Shown: one piece after another, positions 43,063 to 55,262 of the stretch
How positions within the stretch are numbered: the stretch's first letter is position 1
How the letters are laid out: each line of letters starts with the position of its first letter
DNA from: Escallonia rubra
Taxonomy: Eukaryota; Streptophyta; Magnoliopsida; Escalloniales; Escalloniaceae
Assembly: GCA_033065855.1 (NCBI GenBank)
Contig: JAVXUO010000425.1
Span: 62,001-126,000, forward strand
Direction of reading: 5' to 3'
DNA: 64,000 nt
The notes under the pieces: generated by a model
Database searches by the model: none
What the model was told of the DNA's origin: nothing
The model's input: the letters and a program-made list of their open reading frames with translations, nothing else
Made by a program: the position numbers and the translations under genes

Positions 43063-44395
43063 TGGTGGAGAAATAAGTATTTTCCCACCGGTAGACAGGG
43101 ATCGGCTCCCTTTGATAAAATAACCATAAAATTTTAAAATTGTGCAATATTTTTTATTATGCATTTCAAAGCTACTAAAATAAATTACTATTAATAAATC
43201 GTCCCGTGCTTGGCACGGATACATTAGCTAGTAAAAAGTAGAGGTAGTCACTTAGAGATTACTAGACCATTATAATACATGTTGATCAGATCCGCAAGTC
43301 CCTGGCAAAACACTAATCTCGGGATGCATGCACAGAAATGTAGTTTTAAGAACGAATAGGCTTGAGCAGGTAAAGAAGATAATTGCAGAAAAAATACCGA
43401 GTCAGAGAACCAGAAAAAGAAAAAGGAAAAACTTACTCCGGAGGCATGTATCCAAAAGTACCCATAAGACGTGTCGGGAAGGAGTCGCTCCCAACTTCAG
43501 TCATCTTTGTCAGTCCAAATTCAGCAACCTGTAGAATAACTCTTTAGTTTGAGTACTACCGAAATGACATGTTCATGATATCCTAACTAACAAAAGCAAT
43601 TTCACAACCTTCGCACGGAAGTTCTTGTCTATCAAAATATTTGCAGGATTGACATTGCGATGGATGTAGACAGGAGCCGTATGCTCATGGATGTATTCAA
43701 GTCCTCTAGCTGAATCAAGGGCTATTTGTACCCTTGTGGACCATGGCAATGGCTCCCTTCCTGAAAACAATTCACAAAAAACAACCATTAGACAGAACAC
43801 ATCTGACAGAAAATTTATGCTTTCAGAAGCATCAACCGCACCTGAAGCACGTAGATGTTGAGTCAAGTTTCCATTCTCGATGAACTCATAGACTAAAAAC
43901 GACGACCCCTCAACACAGTAACCTATTAGACGGACCTGCATTGTGTTAAGATATATGAAGATGCATTGTCATAAATCAACATGAGATAGATAACAGTGTT
44001 AATAGATCATCTTGCAATGAATGCAGGAAGATACAGAGATATTTGCAATCAAGAGTTTAAGCCTGTCATATCCCAATGCCGATTCCACCAAATTGGAATG
44101 CGCGTGTGTGAGATCTCAGAAAGGAAAATCTACAGCAAGAAAAATTTGAAGTCTAGTAGAGGTTGATATTCAGACTGCCGACACATTTTCCACCTAAGCT
44201 TTGCAATTTGCATTCGGTGAATAAAAAATAAATCAAAACCAGACAACTGAAATCAACCAGGCTACATTTTGAAAATAACGTTTCCTAAGTTTATGAAGCT
44301 CCCCATACGGAAACAAAAGAACCGCCTGCTAGATTCTTTACAGACGTATATGAATGAAACTAATATGCTTGTTTCTGACTATTAATGAGAAGTTA

Positions 44396-44545
<150 letters not shown>

Positions 44546-45419
44546 TTAACAATAAAACATATCACTTCAGATGTTTGATATAATATCTCCAAGGCGTAGG
44601 TCTTATAATGGAGTTGATCAAGTCTAGTATCTGGCTATGAATGTGAAGGAATAGGTAAAATTTAATGACACAGTGATTGTTAGAAGGAGAAATCATTTCC
44701 CAGTGCTTCAAACGCTTCTGTTTACAACATGATTTAGATCGCTAATTCAAATGCATTTTTTCTTTCGCTCAAAACAACACAAAAACCACCTTGAATCATT
44801 TTATGCTCAATGGCAAAATATATGTAGTTTCCACGAAAGCAACATGAAAACAATACCCAAAATTCATATGTACTGATCATGAGATACTTGAGCAATTGCA
44901 TCACGTTTGTTGTAGTGCATCAACGCACTCAATATCGTAGTTTTTCTTTGCTATACATGGTTTCTGTTTGTGCTCATAGACTAATGACAACTCCACTAAG
45001 CCTACCTCCTCTATCAGAGCTATATGGGTCATATTCATGGATCCAACTTCACAAGATGGGTCTTTGTAAAGCCTCGAGGGCTATCAATAAATCACTTGCT
45101 TTTTTTTCCTCTAACATCGCAGATGGATTTATCTGTCTTCAGATCATTGCCTAATTAAAGGCGCCATACTAAATGATAATAAGAAGTTTCTTTTCTAATC
45201 ACTTTTTCTCCTACACACACTTTGAGTAGCGTAGGAAACCGACCTCGCCTCTTAGCTCTGCGTAGTAAACAGCTCCAAAGCAACCTCGACCAATTTTGTT
45301 TGACAGGTTGAAGTCATCTGTAGCCTTGGCAAGCTCTTCATATGAGAACTCCACTGACTTGTCCCCCGTGATACCTGTCAGCCGCGGGGAAGCAACGCCA
45401 ACAAGTGGACCTGAATCCT

Positions 45420-46239
45420 ACAAAAAGGAAAGCAAATAAGTTGCCCAGAGGTTTCAAGCACAAAACCATTTGCTGCAAACCAACGGAAACCGACTCCTCA
45501 GTACAATACTACCCAAAGAAAGATCAGCACATGTTTAAAATCCGGCTGAGGAATGTTCCATAACTGTATCATTTTCTCTTCGAAATATAATGTAAGAATG
45601 GTACTATATAATAAAGCATTGTACCATAGTCATCTAGGAATGTGTAAATATAATGTAAGAATGGTGCAAGTGTAAGAGGTAGAGGGACGAAAAGCGAAGA
45701 AGGGCAAGGCCTTACTCTATTGAAGGAATAGCGGCCTATTGGTTCCATACTAGTGTGATGTAAACATTCAAGAACTCTTTATGCAACAAATTGCAGAGTT
45801 CAGGTCTTCTTTTGGAATGTCCGAGAAAAGAAGGTTAATATCTAAACGTAACCGTCCAGATGATTTGATACTTCCATATTTACCATAAGCTATAGTATCA
45901 AGCCACCACCGTCATTGTTCTGCTCCATCAGGCAAAAGGTCAACTTGAAATATGTGAAGTTTGAGAACCCATGTTTGTAAGTCTGAGTTGGATGAATGAC
46001 CAAGAGATCAGATGGTTACCATATGTTTGGGTGAATTTTGGCGTGTGAGATTGAGCGAGACAGAGCACAAATAGTGATGGACGAACTTTGATGGCAAAGG
46101 AAGGACTGCATCAAGTTCATCCGAGTTGATGAAATAGGCTGTAATTTTATCATGTAGCTTATTTCTCCCTTTCAGTAAGTCTCTACTGCAGTTATGGTGG
46201 GATTGTTTCTGTCATTGGCATTACGTTTTATCGGCTTTA
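45420..46239. other. Junction between tandem-kinase intron DNA and the LysM-RLK kinase
   Basis: From 46239 down to about 45600 the sequence matches the first intron of the gene at 3657-7605 (about 5680-6250). Below about 45600 it is unique, up to the LysM-RLK acceptor at 45418. The DUF26-type second kinase that should follow is absent, so a rearrangement joined the two genes here. Confidence 0.65.
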
Positions 46240-47571
46240 CTAGAAGAGAGAAAAAATAAAAGCGCAATAGATAGATAGTTTCAGCTTACCAGAATTCACC
46301 GAAGCGCTGCCTCTGAACAACGATTGGAACCTCTTCCAAAATGGCAATCTAGGCAGCCCGATACGAGACTGCCTGCTGCTTGCATCACCTAGCCGTGTAT
46401 CATCATAAATATGCTTGGCGTGCTGGCCACCATCGCCATTGCTAATAGAAGAATCTACAGTCCCCTCCCCTTCAACAGAAAATCCCTCACCGACCAACTT
46501 CTTGCGTCCTAAATCAACCTCTATTGGCTGGATATTAGGGCCATCACTACTTGCAGTGATTACCTCATTTTCCACAGAGGAATATGCATCAGCCTCGCTA
46601 AAATTTAAACTCTCCTCCTCGACCATTAGAGAATATGTTCTCTCTTGCAATGCCAATGCATACTCAAGCCTCACTACTACTTCAGCCATTGTAGGACGTC
46701 TCTTGGGACGATTATGCAGACATTGTTCTGCATTTTGTACAAACACCATTAAACAGTCTGACAATATTTTCCCCTGCAAAGAGGGATCTATAATCTGATC
46801 TACTTTTCCTCTCCTGACACAGTGCTTGGCCCATCCAGCAAGACCCCACTGCTCCTCATCATCGAGTCTTATATCCACAGCCGACCTCCCACACAGCACT
46901 TCGAACAATACCACCCCAAAGGAATACACATCAGATTTCCTCGTCAGTTGACCGGTCGAGTGATAATCGGGATCCAAATAGCCGAATGTACCTTTGAAAT
47001 TGGTGCTGACGTGGGTGCATGACTGATTTGCCGGGCCTACTTTGGACATCCCAAAGTCGGAAATCTTAGCTGCCCAATCTTCGTCCAACAAAATGTTTGA
47101 GCTCTTCACATCACGATGTATGACTCTATCCTTGACTCCCGTACCAGTGTGAAGGTAGTCCAATCCATGCGCTGCTCCAATGCATATTTTAAGGCGTTGC
47201 ACCCAGGATAAGGGAGCATGACTGGATTTATCAATTTTGTGCAGATGATCAGCCAGGGTTCCACGGGGCATATATTTGTAAACAAGGATCATCTCGTGGC
47301 ATTCATCACAGTAACCGATAAGAGGGACAAGGTGGCTATGTCGAAACCTTGGAAGCAATTCGATCTCAGTCCGAAACTCAGGGCCTCCTTGGTGTGACCC
47401 TGGTTTCAACCGCTTAATTGCAACAATACTTGCCCCGTTATCTATGACCCCTTTGTAGACCTTCCCAAATCCACCCCGCCCAATGACCGAGGCATCATCG
47501 AAGTTGTTTGTTGCCAACTGGAGCTCACCAAACGAAAAACGACGGCAAAGTTGATGTTCTGAAGAGGGCAT
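46240..47571 (-). CDS. CrRLK1L-type kinase, N-terminally truncated, without its second-kinase exons
   Basis: A genuine ATG at 47571 gives 443 codons if the frame runs to the stop at 46240, or 427 codons plus one base to the conserved donor at 46290/46289. A deletion joined CCCTCTTCAGAACATC directly to upstream DNA and removed the signal peptide, ectodomain and membrane segment, so the product would be soluble. Kinase motifs are intact: [26 protein letters not shown] and FGYLDP. The tail is about 150 residues. The donor is GTAAGC, as in paralogues, but the next exon downstream is the LysM-RLK one at 45417. It is either a single-kinase gene ending in the retained intron, a chimera, or a recent pseudogene. 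Confidence 0.6.
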   Translation of the reverse strand: MPSSEHQLCRRFSFGELQLATNNFDDASVIGRGGFGKVYKGVIDNGASIVAIKRLKPGSHQGGPEFRTEIELLPRFRHSHLVPLIGYCDECHEMILVYKYMPRGTLADHLHKIDKSSHAPLSWVQRLKICIGAAHGLDYLHTGTGVKDRVIHRDVKSSNILLDEDWAAKISDFGMSKVGPANQSCTHVSTNFKGTFGYLDPDYHSTGQLTRKSDVYSFGVVLFEVLCGRSAVDIRLDDEEQWGLAGWAKHCVRRGKVDQIIDPSLQGKILSDCLMVFVQNAEQCLHNRPKRRPTMAEVVVRLEYALALQERTYSLMVEEESLNFSEADAYSSVENEVITASSDGPNIQPIEVDLGRKKLVGEGFSVEGEGTVDSSISNGDGGQHAKHIYDDTRLGDASSRQSRIGLPRLPFWKRFQSLFRGSASVNSGKLKLSIYCAFIFSLF

Positions 47572-47579
47572 GCTGCTGG

Positions 47580-48640
47580 AGCGATGAACAGCAGGGGTTT
47601 AAAGTCAACGTATATAGGCAGAAAATATTCTACCAAGATGAAGAAATTGGCGCACCTATGCAAGAATCTTGAAGTCTGGAATCTGGGAAGTGGGCTCTAC
47701 AACATAACCAGCGCCATGGCAGCCACTTCACCGCCTCACCCGACTCCAAAAACCAGATTGGTGTGCCCCATTATTCCGTGTCAAGATTGGTGTGCCACAT
47801 TATTCCGTGTCAGATACACGGGAATTGGGTTGATTTTTATTTTCCTCTCATTTGCTTCTTCCGAATGGACAGTCCTTTACTCCTATTTAAGCTTGAAATA
47901 ACCTCAAATTTCATGTTATGCGAGTGATGAGTGATAAAGGCCCCGTTGACTAAGCATGGAGATTGAATCCAACTCTTGTATTTAGTCGACTCATCCTACT
48001 CTTGAGCATGTTTTTGAACTGGACATTTATCGAGGAAAATTAGAAATAAGTCTTTTCTACGTAGACAAATGTTGGCCTAATGATTCAAAGGGTTTCCATG
48101 TAAAAAAAAAAGTCAATTGTCCTTCTGCTTTATTCAAGTGTCGCTCGTTGTTTAATATGCAATTGCTGTTAATATAATGTTTACGATACTAAAATATATA
48201 ATTAAGATTTTTATAAATAAAAAAAAAAGCCTTAATCAGGCATGTTCCCTGATTAGAAGGCAGAAGGCTAGGATAACATAGTGGAATGAAGAGTTGAGGC
48301 ATGTTAACCAAAGGATAAAGGCATCAACATAGATCTACCCTGGTGTCCACTCTTTCCTTAATTGATTTTATACCTCTCTTATTCACAGAAAGAGAAAAGA
48401 GAACCAGTCACTAGTCATCTAACTCCAACTCGGAAGAACAGACACGGAAAATTGCCACTGCATACATGAGAGCCTGCATGATTTGCCACTGCTTAATTGA
48501 ATGGTAGAGTGCCGCATCTTGTCCCGCATCACAACCTATCAGAAAGATAAATGGAAGATCCTCCCTTTTAACTGTACCCTTAATGGTACAGAAAGATCAT
48601 ATTACCTCATGATACATTGCATTGACCCACCAACAGAAGA
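47580..48640. other. Duplicated intergenic block
   Basis: No gene is visible. About 47580-48240 parallels 7615-8690 with deletions; about 48250-48640 parallels 8860-9220 and 57310-57660, the 3' flank of the type-2 genes. This is consistent with unequal exchange between array units. Confidence 0.6.
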
Positions 48641-48837
48641 TAAATCACTTGTAGTCTCCGATGACATTTTCCATCTGTAAAAGAGAAGTAAAAGCTGAAA
48701 TTGACATCTCAATCCTCAGACAGAATCCCAATGTAACTTCGTATTTATAGCCTCATCTGCTGAAACAGCGAGCAGGCATACATTTGGATCGACCAGGCTC
48801 CCTCAGTTGCTGGAAAATGCGTCCCATGCAGGAGAAT

Positions 48838-49074
48838 CTATGGATTGGAGCTACTATGCGTAGAATTTCGAGGCTGTGAAGGCATTGGAAGAGTGCTAAA
48901 GGAGCTAAGCATGAGAACAACTGAAGACATGGCTGGCCTGTCAGCTGCATCTTCTTGAACACACAGCATCGCAATGTGGATGCATCTAACAATGTCACCC
49001 ATTGGACTTGTACTAGCCTTCAGTTTAGGATCTACCGGAGGTAAGAATGAAACACCCATCCAACATTTCCAAGC
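48838..49074 (-). pseudogene. Lone last exon of a DUF26-type second kinase
   Basis: The acceptor at 49075 and a 78-residue frame ending at 48838 equal the last exon of the intact gene (58098-57862), with [18 protein letters not shown] and the SSNP terminus. The preceding exon is missing: the intron runs directly into the acceptor sequence of that exon across a shared CATATAT. Sequence homology stops at about 49226. No upstream kinase exons remain, so it is a 3' gene relic. Confidence 0.85.
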
Positions 49075-49225
49075 CTCAAGAATTTAGCATGTTCGACTTA
49101 CATTTAAGTATATGCTTTCATGATGTCATATATCCACTGCAGGTGTTAGGTCAAACACCATATAGTATGAACCTCGTCCTATATATTTGTCCCTGGAGAT
49201 TTCTCAGGCTTAATTCTCCAAGATT

Positions 49226-49485
49226 AAAATGTGCATTAATTTTAGCGGCAATGTTGAGCTCTATTTCAATGGACCTCAAATAATTATTTTTCTCTTCCTT
49301 ATTGCACGTTCCACTATCTCTCATTATTTTTTTCTCGGACACATTTACTATTTATTCCCCAAATAATGTTGGTCACTGCATTGCAATAGATGTATTTATG
49401 TTGCACATGAGTTATCTATGACATGATCGCCTCGTTGTTTTAGGTTATAAAAAATTTGACATTGCAAACATCAAAACACCTATAT
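49226..49485. repeat. Duplicated 3'-flank block, copy 3
   Basis: The block parallels about 1450-1715, with shared motifs CACATTTACTA, GCAATAGATGTAT and GACATTGCAAACATCAAAAC. It breaks off at about 49485 into AT-rich DNA beginning CTATATACTAATAAAG, which could be a Helitron 5' edge, though no matching 3' end is evident. Confidence 0.65.
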
Positions 49486-49657
49486 ACTAATAAAGATTAG
49501 GTTTAGCAAGCCATGATGAGATTAATGTAAAATGTTTCTAAAATTAACCTTTTATTTAATGATATTTAAGTAGAACTTGACTAATATAACAAAGACTTAT
49601 TCAGTTAAGCTACTCCAATTTTAAGCTATTTTTAGTTATAAGAAAGTGTCTCTCTCA

Positions 49658-50700
49658 TAGACCAGGCAAACGAGTATACCCGCCGGGTACGGATAATACC
49701 CGGCCGGGTCTGGATAAAAACGGACCGAGTAAATTTTCCCCGATTTTTTTCGGATAGTCTTTTTGAAGATCTGTACCCTACCCACACCCCACACGGATGG
49801 GATATTACCCACAGGTAAATGACCAAATTTCTAATGAATTTTTTTTTTAATATAGCCAGATTTTAGTAACTGTTAGGGAGTTTTTTCTTCCTCTTTTTGC
49901 TTCTTTTGCCTGTTTTTTTTCTTGCATGAGTTGTTAAAATAAATTCCAATCTAACAAAGATAAAAAAAATTACGTTAATCGTTAAATGCCACAAAATCAA
50001 ATTAAATCGAAATACCTATTTATCTACAGCACCACCCACAAATCCACAATCCAAAGTAATACAAACAAATCTTAACACAGCTACAAGCTACAAGCATCCA
50101 TCTACAACACCACTCGAAAATTCACAATCCAAAATAATACAAAAATAACATGCAACAATCCATTCAGCTTCTCGATCGACAGTTGATCTGTGACTGAAAG
50201 AGAAGTTAGACTGAGGAAGAAATACAGTCGCGGCGGCAGCAGAGTAAGAAGAAGACGGTGGCGACGGAGCTTTGGCGGATCTGCGGCGGATCTAGTCGAA
50301 GACGTCTGCGGCGGATGTGCGGCGAAGCTTGGTCGTCGATTGAGAGCGACGTCATGAGAGAGAACGACGCCGTATGAGAGAGAGAGAGCGCCATCGTGAG
50401 AGAGAGCAGCGCCGTGGGAGAGCACCGGAGAGAGAGAGCGTGTGTGCTCAGAGAGAGAGAGGAGAGGAGCGGCGCAATAGAATGAGGCGAATAAGGGATA
50501 AATGAAGTGGGAAACCACAGCATTAACTTATATAGTTAATAATGCGGGTAATCCGGGTAAACCGTATCTGACCCGAAAATTACGTGTCGGTCCAGGTACG
50601 GGTCTGATTTTCACGGGTCTTCCACATATGTACCCATACCCGGGTTTTTTGGCCGAATACAGATCGACCCGCGGGTCGGGGTCCTTTTTTGCCGGGTCTA
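49658..50700. mobile_element. Non-autonomous hAT-type element (1,043 bp)
   Basis: The element is flanked by the 8-bp direct repeat CTCTCTCA (49650-49657 and 50701-50708). The ends are imperfect inverted repeats: TAGACCAGGCAAACGAG on the left, and TAGACCCGGCAAAAAAGG read from the right. Both are followed by CCGGGT/ACCCG-rich subterminal DNA. No transposase frame is present. The interior includes a GA-rich stretch (50340-50470) whose open frames are low complexity. Confidence 0.82.
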
Positions 50701-50895
50701 CTCTCTCATGAACAGCATAATTGAGTAGCTTCTGAGTTTATTGGCCTCTCAGTTTGATAATGCCAGAGACTCAAACATATCCATAGACAACGAACGGCAC
50801 AAAGCCAAGCCTCTTGTATGACCAAAAGCAGCAATAGAAGAAACGGCTTTAACTAAGAGATTATGATAGCAAAAGGCAAAGCTGAAATTGGCACC

Positions 50896-53800
50896 TCAGT
50901 CCTCAGACACTACCAGAGACTCGCTCCCTGCTGAATCAGACTCCAATTCTGAATTGATGCTACCATGCATAAAGTATGCAGGCTCTGAAGGCATTGGAAG
51001 AGTGACAGAGGGGCTACTAAGCATGAGAACGACTGCAGCCATGGACGGCCTCTTAGACGCAAGATCTTGAATGCATAGCAACCCCATGTTGATGCATCTC
51101 ATGATGTCTTGCATTGAACTCGTATCAGGGTTCAAGATAGGATCTACTTGATTTAAACATGTTCCTTTCCACCAACATTTCCAGGCCTGAAAAGTTCATC
51201 ATTNTTCGATTTAATGTATAAGAATTAACTTTCATGAGGTTACATTTAAGATCAGAAATCATCAAAAATCGTATGTCTGTACATACATATCTTAGAAGGT
51301 CATGTGTATTCTTACTGCTTTGACCAAAGGTAGTAGTCGTCTGGCCACTTACAATTTCGAGAACCAACCCCCAAAACTAAAGACATCGGATTTTTGGTAA
51401 ATATTTGCCCATGCATTGCATACTCTGGTGCCATATATTCACTGCAATGGTAGAGAGTGTTAGAAACCAAGGCACTTGTATCAGTCCCAAGAGACTTGCC
51501 TTGCTAATTGCTCCCTATATTCAGGAAACCAAGTTCGATTCTTTGACCACAACCTTTTTATTAACATGACAGTCGTGTTGGCTTGATCATACAGACCGCA
51601 TGTACTTGTTACAAGAGGAATTTTCACGGTTCGAAATATACATTCGACCAAAATAAACATATACTTACATTTGCGGACGAATTGTTGTTGTAGTGACTCC
51701 GTTTTCGTTTCCCAAACCATAATATGCAATTCTTGGATTCATCTCAGCGTCTAACAGAACATTGCTAGCTTTAGGTCGCTGTGAACTATTCACACTTGAG
51801 AATCTTCGTGAAGGTAAAGAAGTCCCTGAGCAACACCTCCTATTATCTTCCAGCGCTTATGCCAATCCAGATATCGGCACCTGACCCGATCTACAGATAC
51901 AGCCAAGCATACGGAGCATACACAAATTACAAAGTGTGGAGAAACAGAAACTTTCTTCATGAGTTTCAACTGTATGCCTTCTAGCTAGTAGGTGTATCAG
52001 ACAGGAGCATGTGCAGAGAAGCAGGAGAATACTTCTTACCAGACCGGAATTGAGCAACACTTGCATTCGGCATGAACTCAAAGACGAGAAATTCTTCGGC
52101 TGCTTCGACGCAGAAACCAAGGAGCCTAACCAAATTTGGGTGCTGAAGCTTTGCTGCTATGAATACGTTATTTTCAAAATCTCGTTCATCTTGTCTGGCA
52201 TGGTAAGACAGCCACTTCACTGATATTTCTTGTCCATTGGGAAGAATGCCCTACAGATACAATAAAAGCAATCTTAAACAGGTCGTCTCTCAACTCTCCA
52301 GGTGATTCTCCCTCTTGGGGTTGCGGAGGAAGAGTCATTATGAAGAATGACAGTGTTTTAGGGAGAATCGTGGCTTTTTACCTTGTAAATAGGTCCAAAT
52401 GCATCTTTTTCAAGCATGCGAGTGCGGGAGAAGTTATCGGTCGCTACACTAATAGTACGAAAGCTGTACGGCACGGACTTCTGGGGGCTATCTTTATCGA
52501 GAAAAGAACCACCTGCATTGGGCTCGAAAAAAAGGACCCAGAAATACATGAGACCCATGAATACGAACAATTTTGCTATAGAAACGGATTATACAAATAT
52601 TCTGAGTTCAAAATGGTTTATTCCTCTTATGAAGGAATAGCGGCCTATTGGTTCCATATAGTGTGATGTAAACATTCAAGAACTCTTCATGCAACAAATT
52701 CCAGAGTTGAGGTCTTCTTTTAAAATGTCCGAGAAAAGAAGGTAAATATCCAAACCTAAGCTACCAAATCACTTTACACTTCCATATTTACCATAAGCTA
52801 TAGTATCAAGTCACCACCATCACTATTCTACTCCATCAGGCAAAAGGTAAACTTGAAAAATGTTAAGTTTGAGAACCTGTGTTTGTAATTCTGAGTTGGA
52901 TGAATGAGTAAGAGATCAGATGGTTACCATATGTTTGGGTGAATTTTGGCGTGCGAGCATGAGCAAGAAAGAGCACAAGGAAGGTTTCTATATTAGTAGT
53001 AACGGACATTACTTTGATGGCAAAGGAAGGACTTCATCAAGTTCATCAGAGTTGATGAGATAGACTACTTTTATCATGTAGCTTATTTCTCCATTTCAGT
53101 AAGTCCCTACTGCAACTGTGGTGGGATTATTTCTTTCATTACCATTACGTTTTTTATCTTTTACCGGAAGAGATAAACAAAACACAAAGCGCAATAGACA
53201 GACAGTTTCAGTTTACCTGAGTTGATCAAAGCGCTGCCTGTAAGTAACCACCGGAACCTCTTCCAAACTGGCAATCTAGGTGGCTTAGTACGAGACTGCC
53301 TGCTGCTTGCATCACCTAGCCGTGTATCATCATAAATATGCTTGGCGTGCTGGCCACAATCACCAGTTTTGATAGAAGAATCCAGAGTCCCCTCCTCTTC
53401 AACAGAAAATACCTCACCAACCAACTTCTTGCGTCCTAAATCAACCTCTATTGGCTGGACATTTGGGCCATTACTACTTGCAGTAATAACCTCGTACTCC
53501 TAACTAAAATTTAAACTTTCCTCAACCATAAGAGAATTTGTTTTCTCTTGCAGTGCCAATGCATACTCAAGCCTCACCACAACTTCAGCCATTGTAGGAC
53601 GTTTTTTGGGACGATTATGCAGACATTGTTCTGCAATTTGTACAAACACCATTAAACAGTCTGACAATATTTTCCCCTGCAAAGAGGGATCTATAATCTG
53701 ATCTACTTTTCCTCTCCTGACGCAGTGCTTGGCCCATCCAGCAAGACCCCACTGCTCCTCATCATCGAGACTTATATCCACAGCCGGCCTTCCACACAGC

Positions 53801-54725
53801 ACTTCGAACAATACCACCCCAAAGGAATACACATCGGATTTCCTTGTCAGTTGATGGGTCGAGTAATAAACGGGATCCAAATAGCCGAATGTGCTTACTC
53901 TGGACATCCAAAGTCGGAAATCTTAGCTGCCCAATCTTCGTCCAACAAATTGTTTGAGCTCTTCACATCACGATGTATGACTCTGTCCTTGAATCCAGTA
54001 CCAGTGTGAAGGTAGTCCAATCCACGCGCTGCTCCGATGCATATTTTAAGGCGTTGCACCCAGGATAAGGGAGCATGACTGGATTTATCAATTTTGTGCA
54101 GATGATCAGCCAGGGTTCCACGGGGCATATATTTGTAAACAAGGATCATCTCGTGGCATTCGTCACAGTGACCGATAAGAGGGACAAGGTGACTATGTCG
54201 GAACCTTGAAAGCAATTCAATCTCAGTCCGAAACTCAGGCGCTCCCTGGTGTGACTCCGGTTTCAACCGCTTAATTGCAACAATACTTGCCCCACTATCT
54301 ATGACCCCTTTGTAGACCTTCCCAAATCCACCCCGCCCAATGACTGAAGCATCATCGAAGTTGTTTGTTGCCAACTGGAGCTCACCAAACGAAAAACGAC
54401 GGCAAAGTTGATGTTCTGAAGAAGGCAATGGCAACAAATCGTTTCGTTTTTCTTTGTCATCAAAGTTTGTTTCCTGAAGTTCCCTCAGGAAATAAACAAT
54501 GACATTCAACAGTACGACTAGAATTATCGCACCATTTACAATCGGGTTCCCAAAGTCAAAAGCTAACCCAAGTTTTTGTAGCTTCGGAGCTGAAGGAGGT
54601 TGGCCATCATAGAGCGAGTCATCAACGGCGGAATAAGTAGGTATATTACCGGCGAAGGTACAAAGTGGAAGACGAAGAAAGAAGAAGTAGAGCATGGTGA
54701 GAATGGATAAACGGTAGTGGAACAT
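50896..54725 (-). pseudogene. Tandem-kinase pseudogene 5 (CrRLK1L-type + DUF26-RLK-type)
   Basis: Long exon 54725-53217, then 52512-52382, 52250-52040, 51890-51669, 51441-51287 and 51186-50896. The N-terminus has its own signal peptide (MFHYRLSILTMLYFFF) and a membrane segment. In kinase 1 about 60 bp of the activation segment after DFG is deleted with a frameshift at about 53898, and a stop follows LNFS at 53500. In kinase 2 the glycine loop is degenerate (EKDAFG), the helix-C Glu is Asn, a TGA follows SQV, HRD is HSD, and frameshifts occur in the 51890 and 51441 exons. Splice sites are still recognisable. It is the counterpart of the gene at 3657-7605. One base is ambiguous (N at 51204). 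Confidence 0.85.
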
Positions 54726-55262
54726 GCTGCTGGAGCGATGGGCAGCAGGGGATTAAGGATACCAATTCATAAGCTCAAGCCATTTCCTGGGATGTTGGTT
54801 CTGCAAGATTCCAGTACTCCTGTCCACCATCACTATACATCAAAAACTGCTACCAATATTGCTTATATGTACACAAATTTGCTATTAAAGTCAACGTATA
54901 TAAGCAGAAGATATTATACCAAGATGAACAAATTGGCGCACCTATACAAGAATCTTCGAGTCTTGAATCTGGGAAGTGGGCTCTACAACATAACCAGTGC
55001 CATGGCTGCCACACCACCTCTTCACTCCAATCCAAAAACCACCAGCGTTGACCAAAGAGAAGAACATCAAGAGACAAGAATCTTCGGTCCTTCTCTTTTT
55101 GATTAAGGATGATGAGAGGAGTGGGCAGAGGTACGACGGCGGCTCAGTGGGACAAGGGGTGATCCGGTTACTGGTCGATTTACTGATCAAGATTGATATG
55201 CCATGGTGTTTGCAAGTTGAAAGCAAGAAACATTCCAAGTTCATTTCATAAAGGCCTGTTCC

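Larger units (their letters stand above)
41445..43231 (+). mobile_element. Helitron-like element H5 in a LysM-RLK intron
   Basis: The 3' end is well formed: hairpin CCGTGCTTGGCACGG, then ATACATTAG and CTAG at 43228-43231 before T. It shares about 100 bp of subterminal sequence with the 3' end of H1. The 5' end is ambiguous because several TC after A positions precede the AT run; 41445 is the best candidate. Much of the interior is a GC-skewed foldback of different character, possibly a second insertion. Confidence 0.6.
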
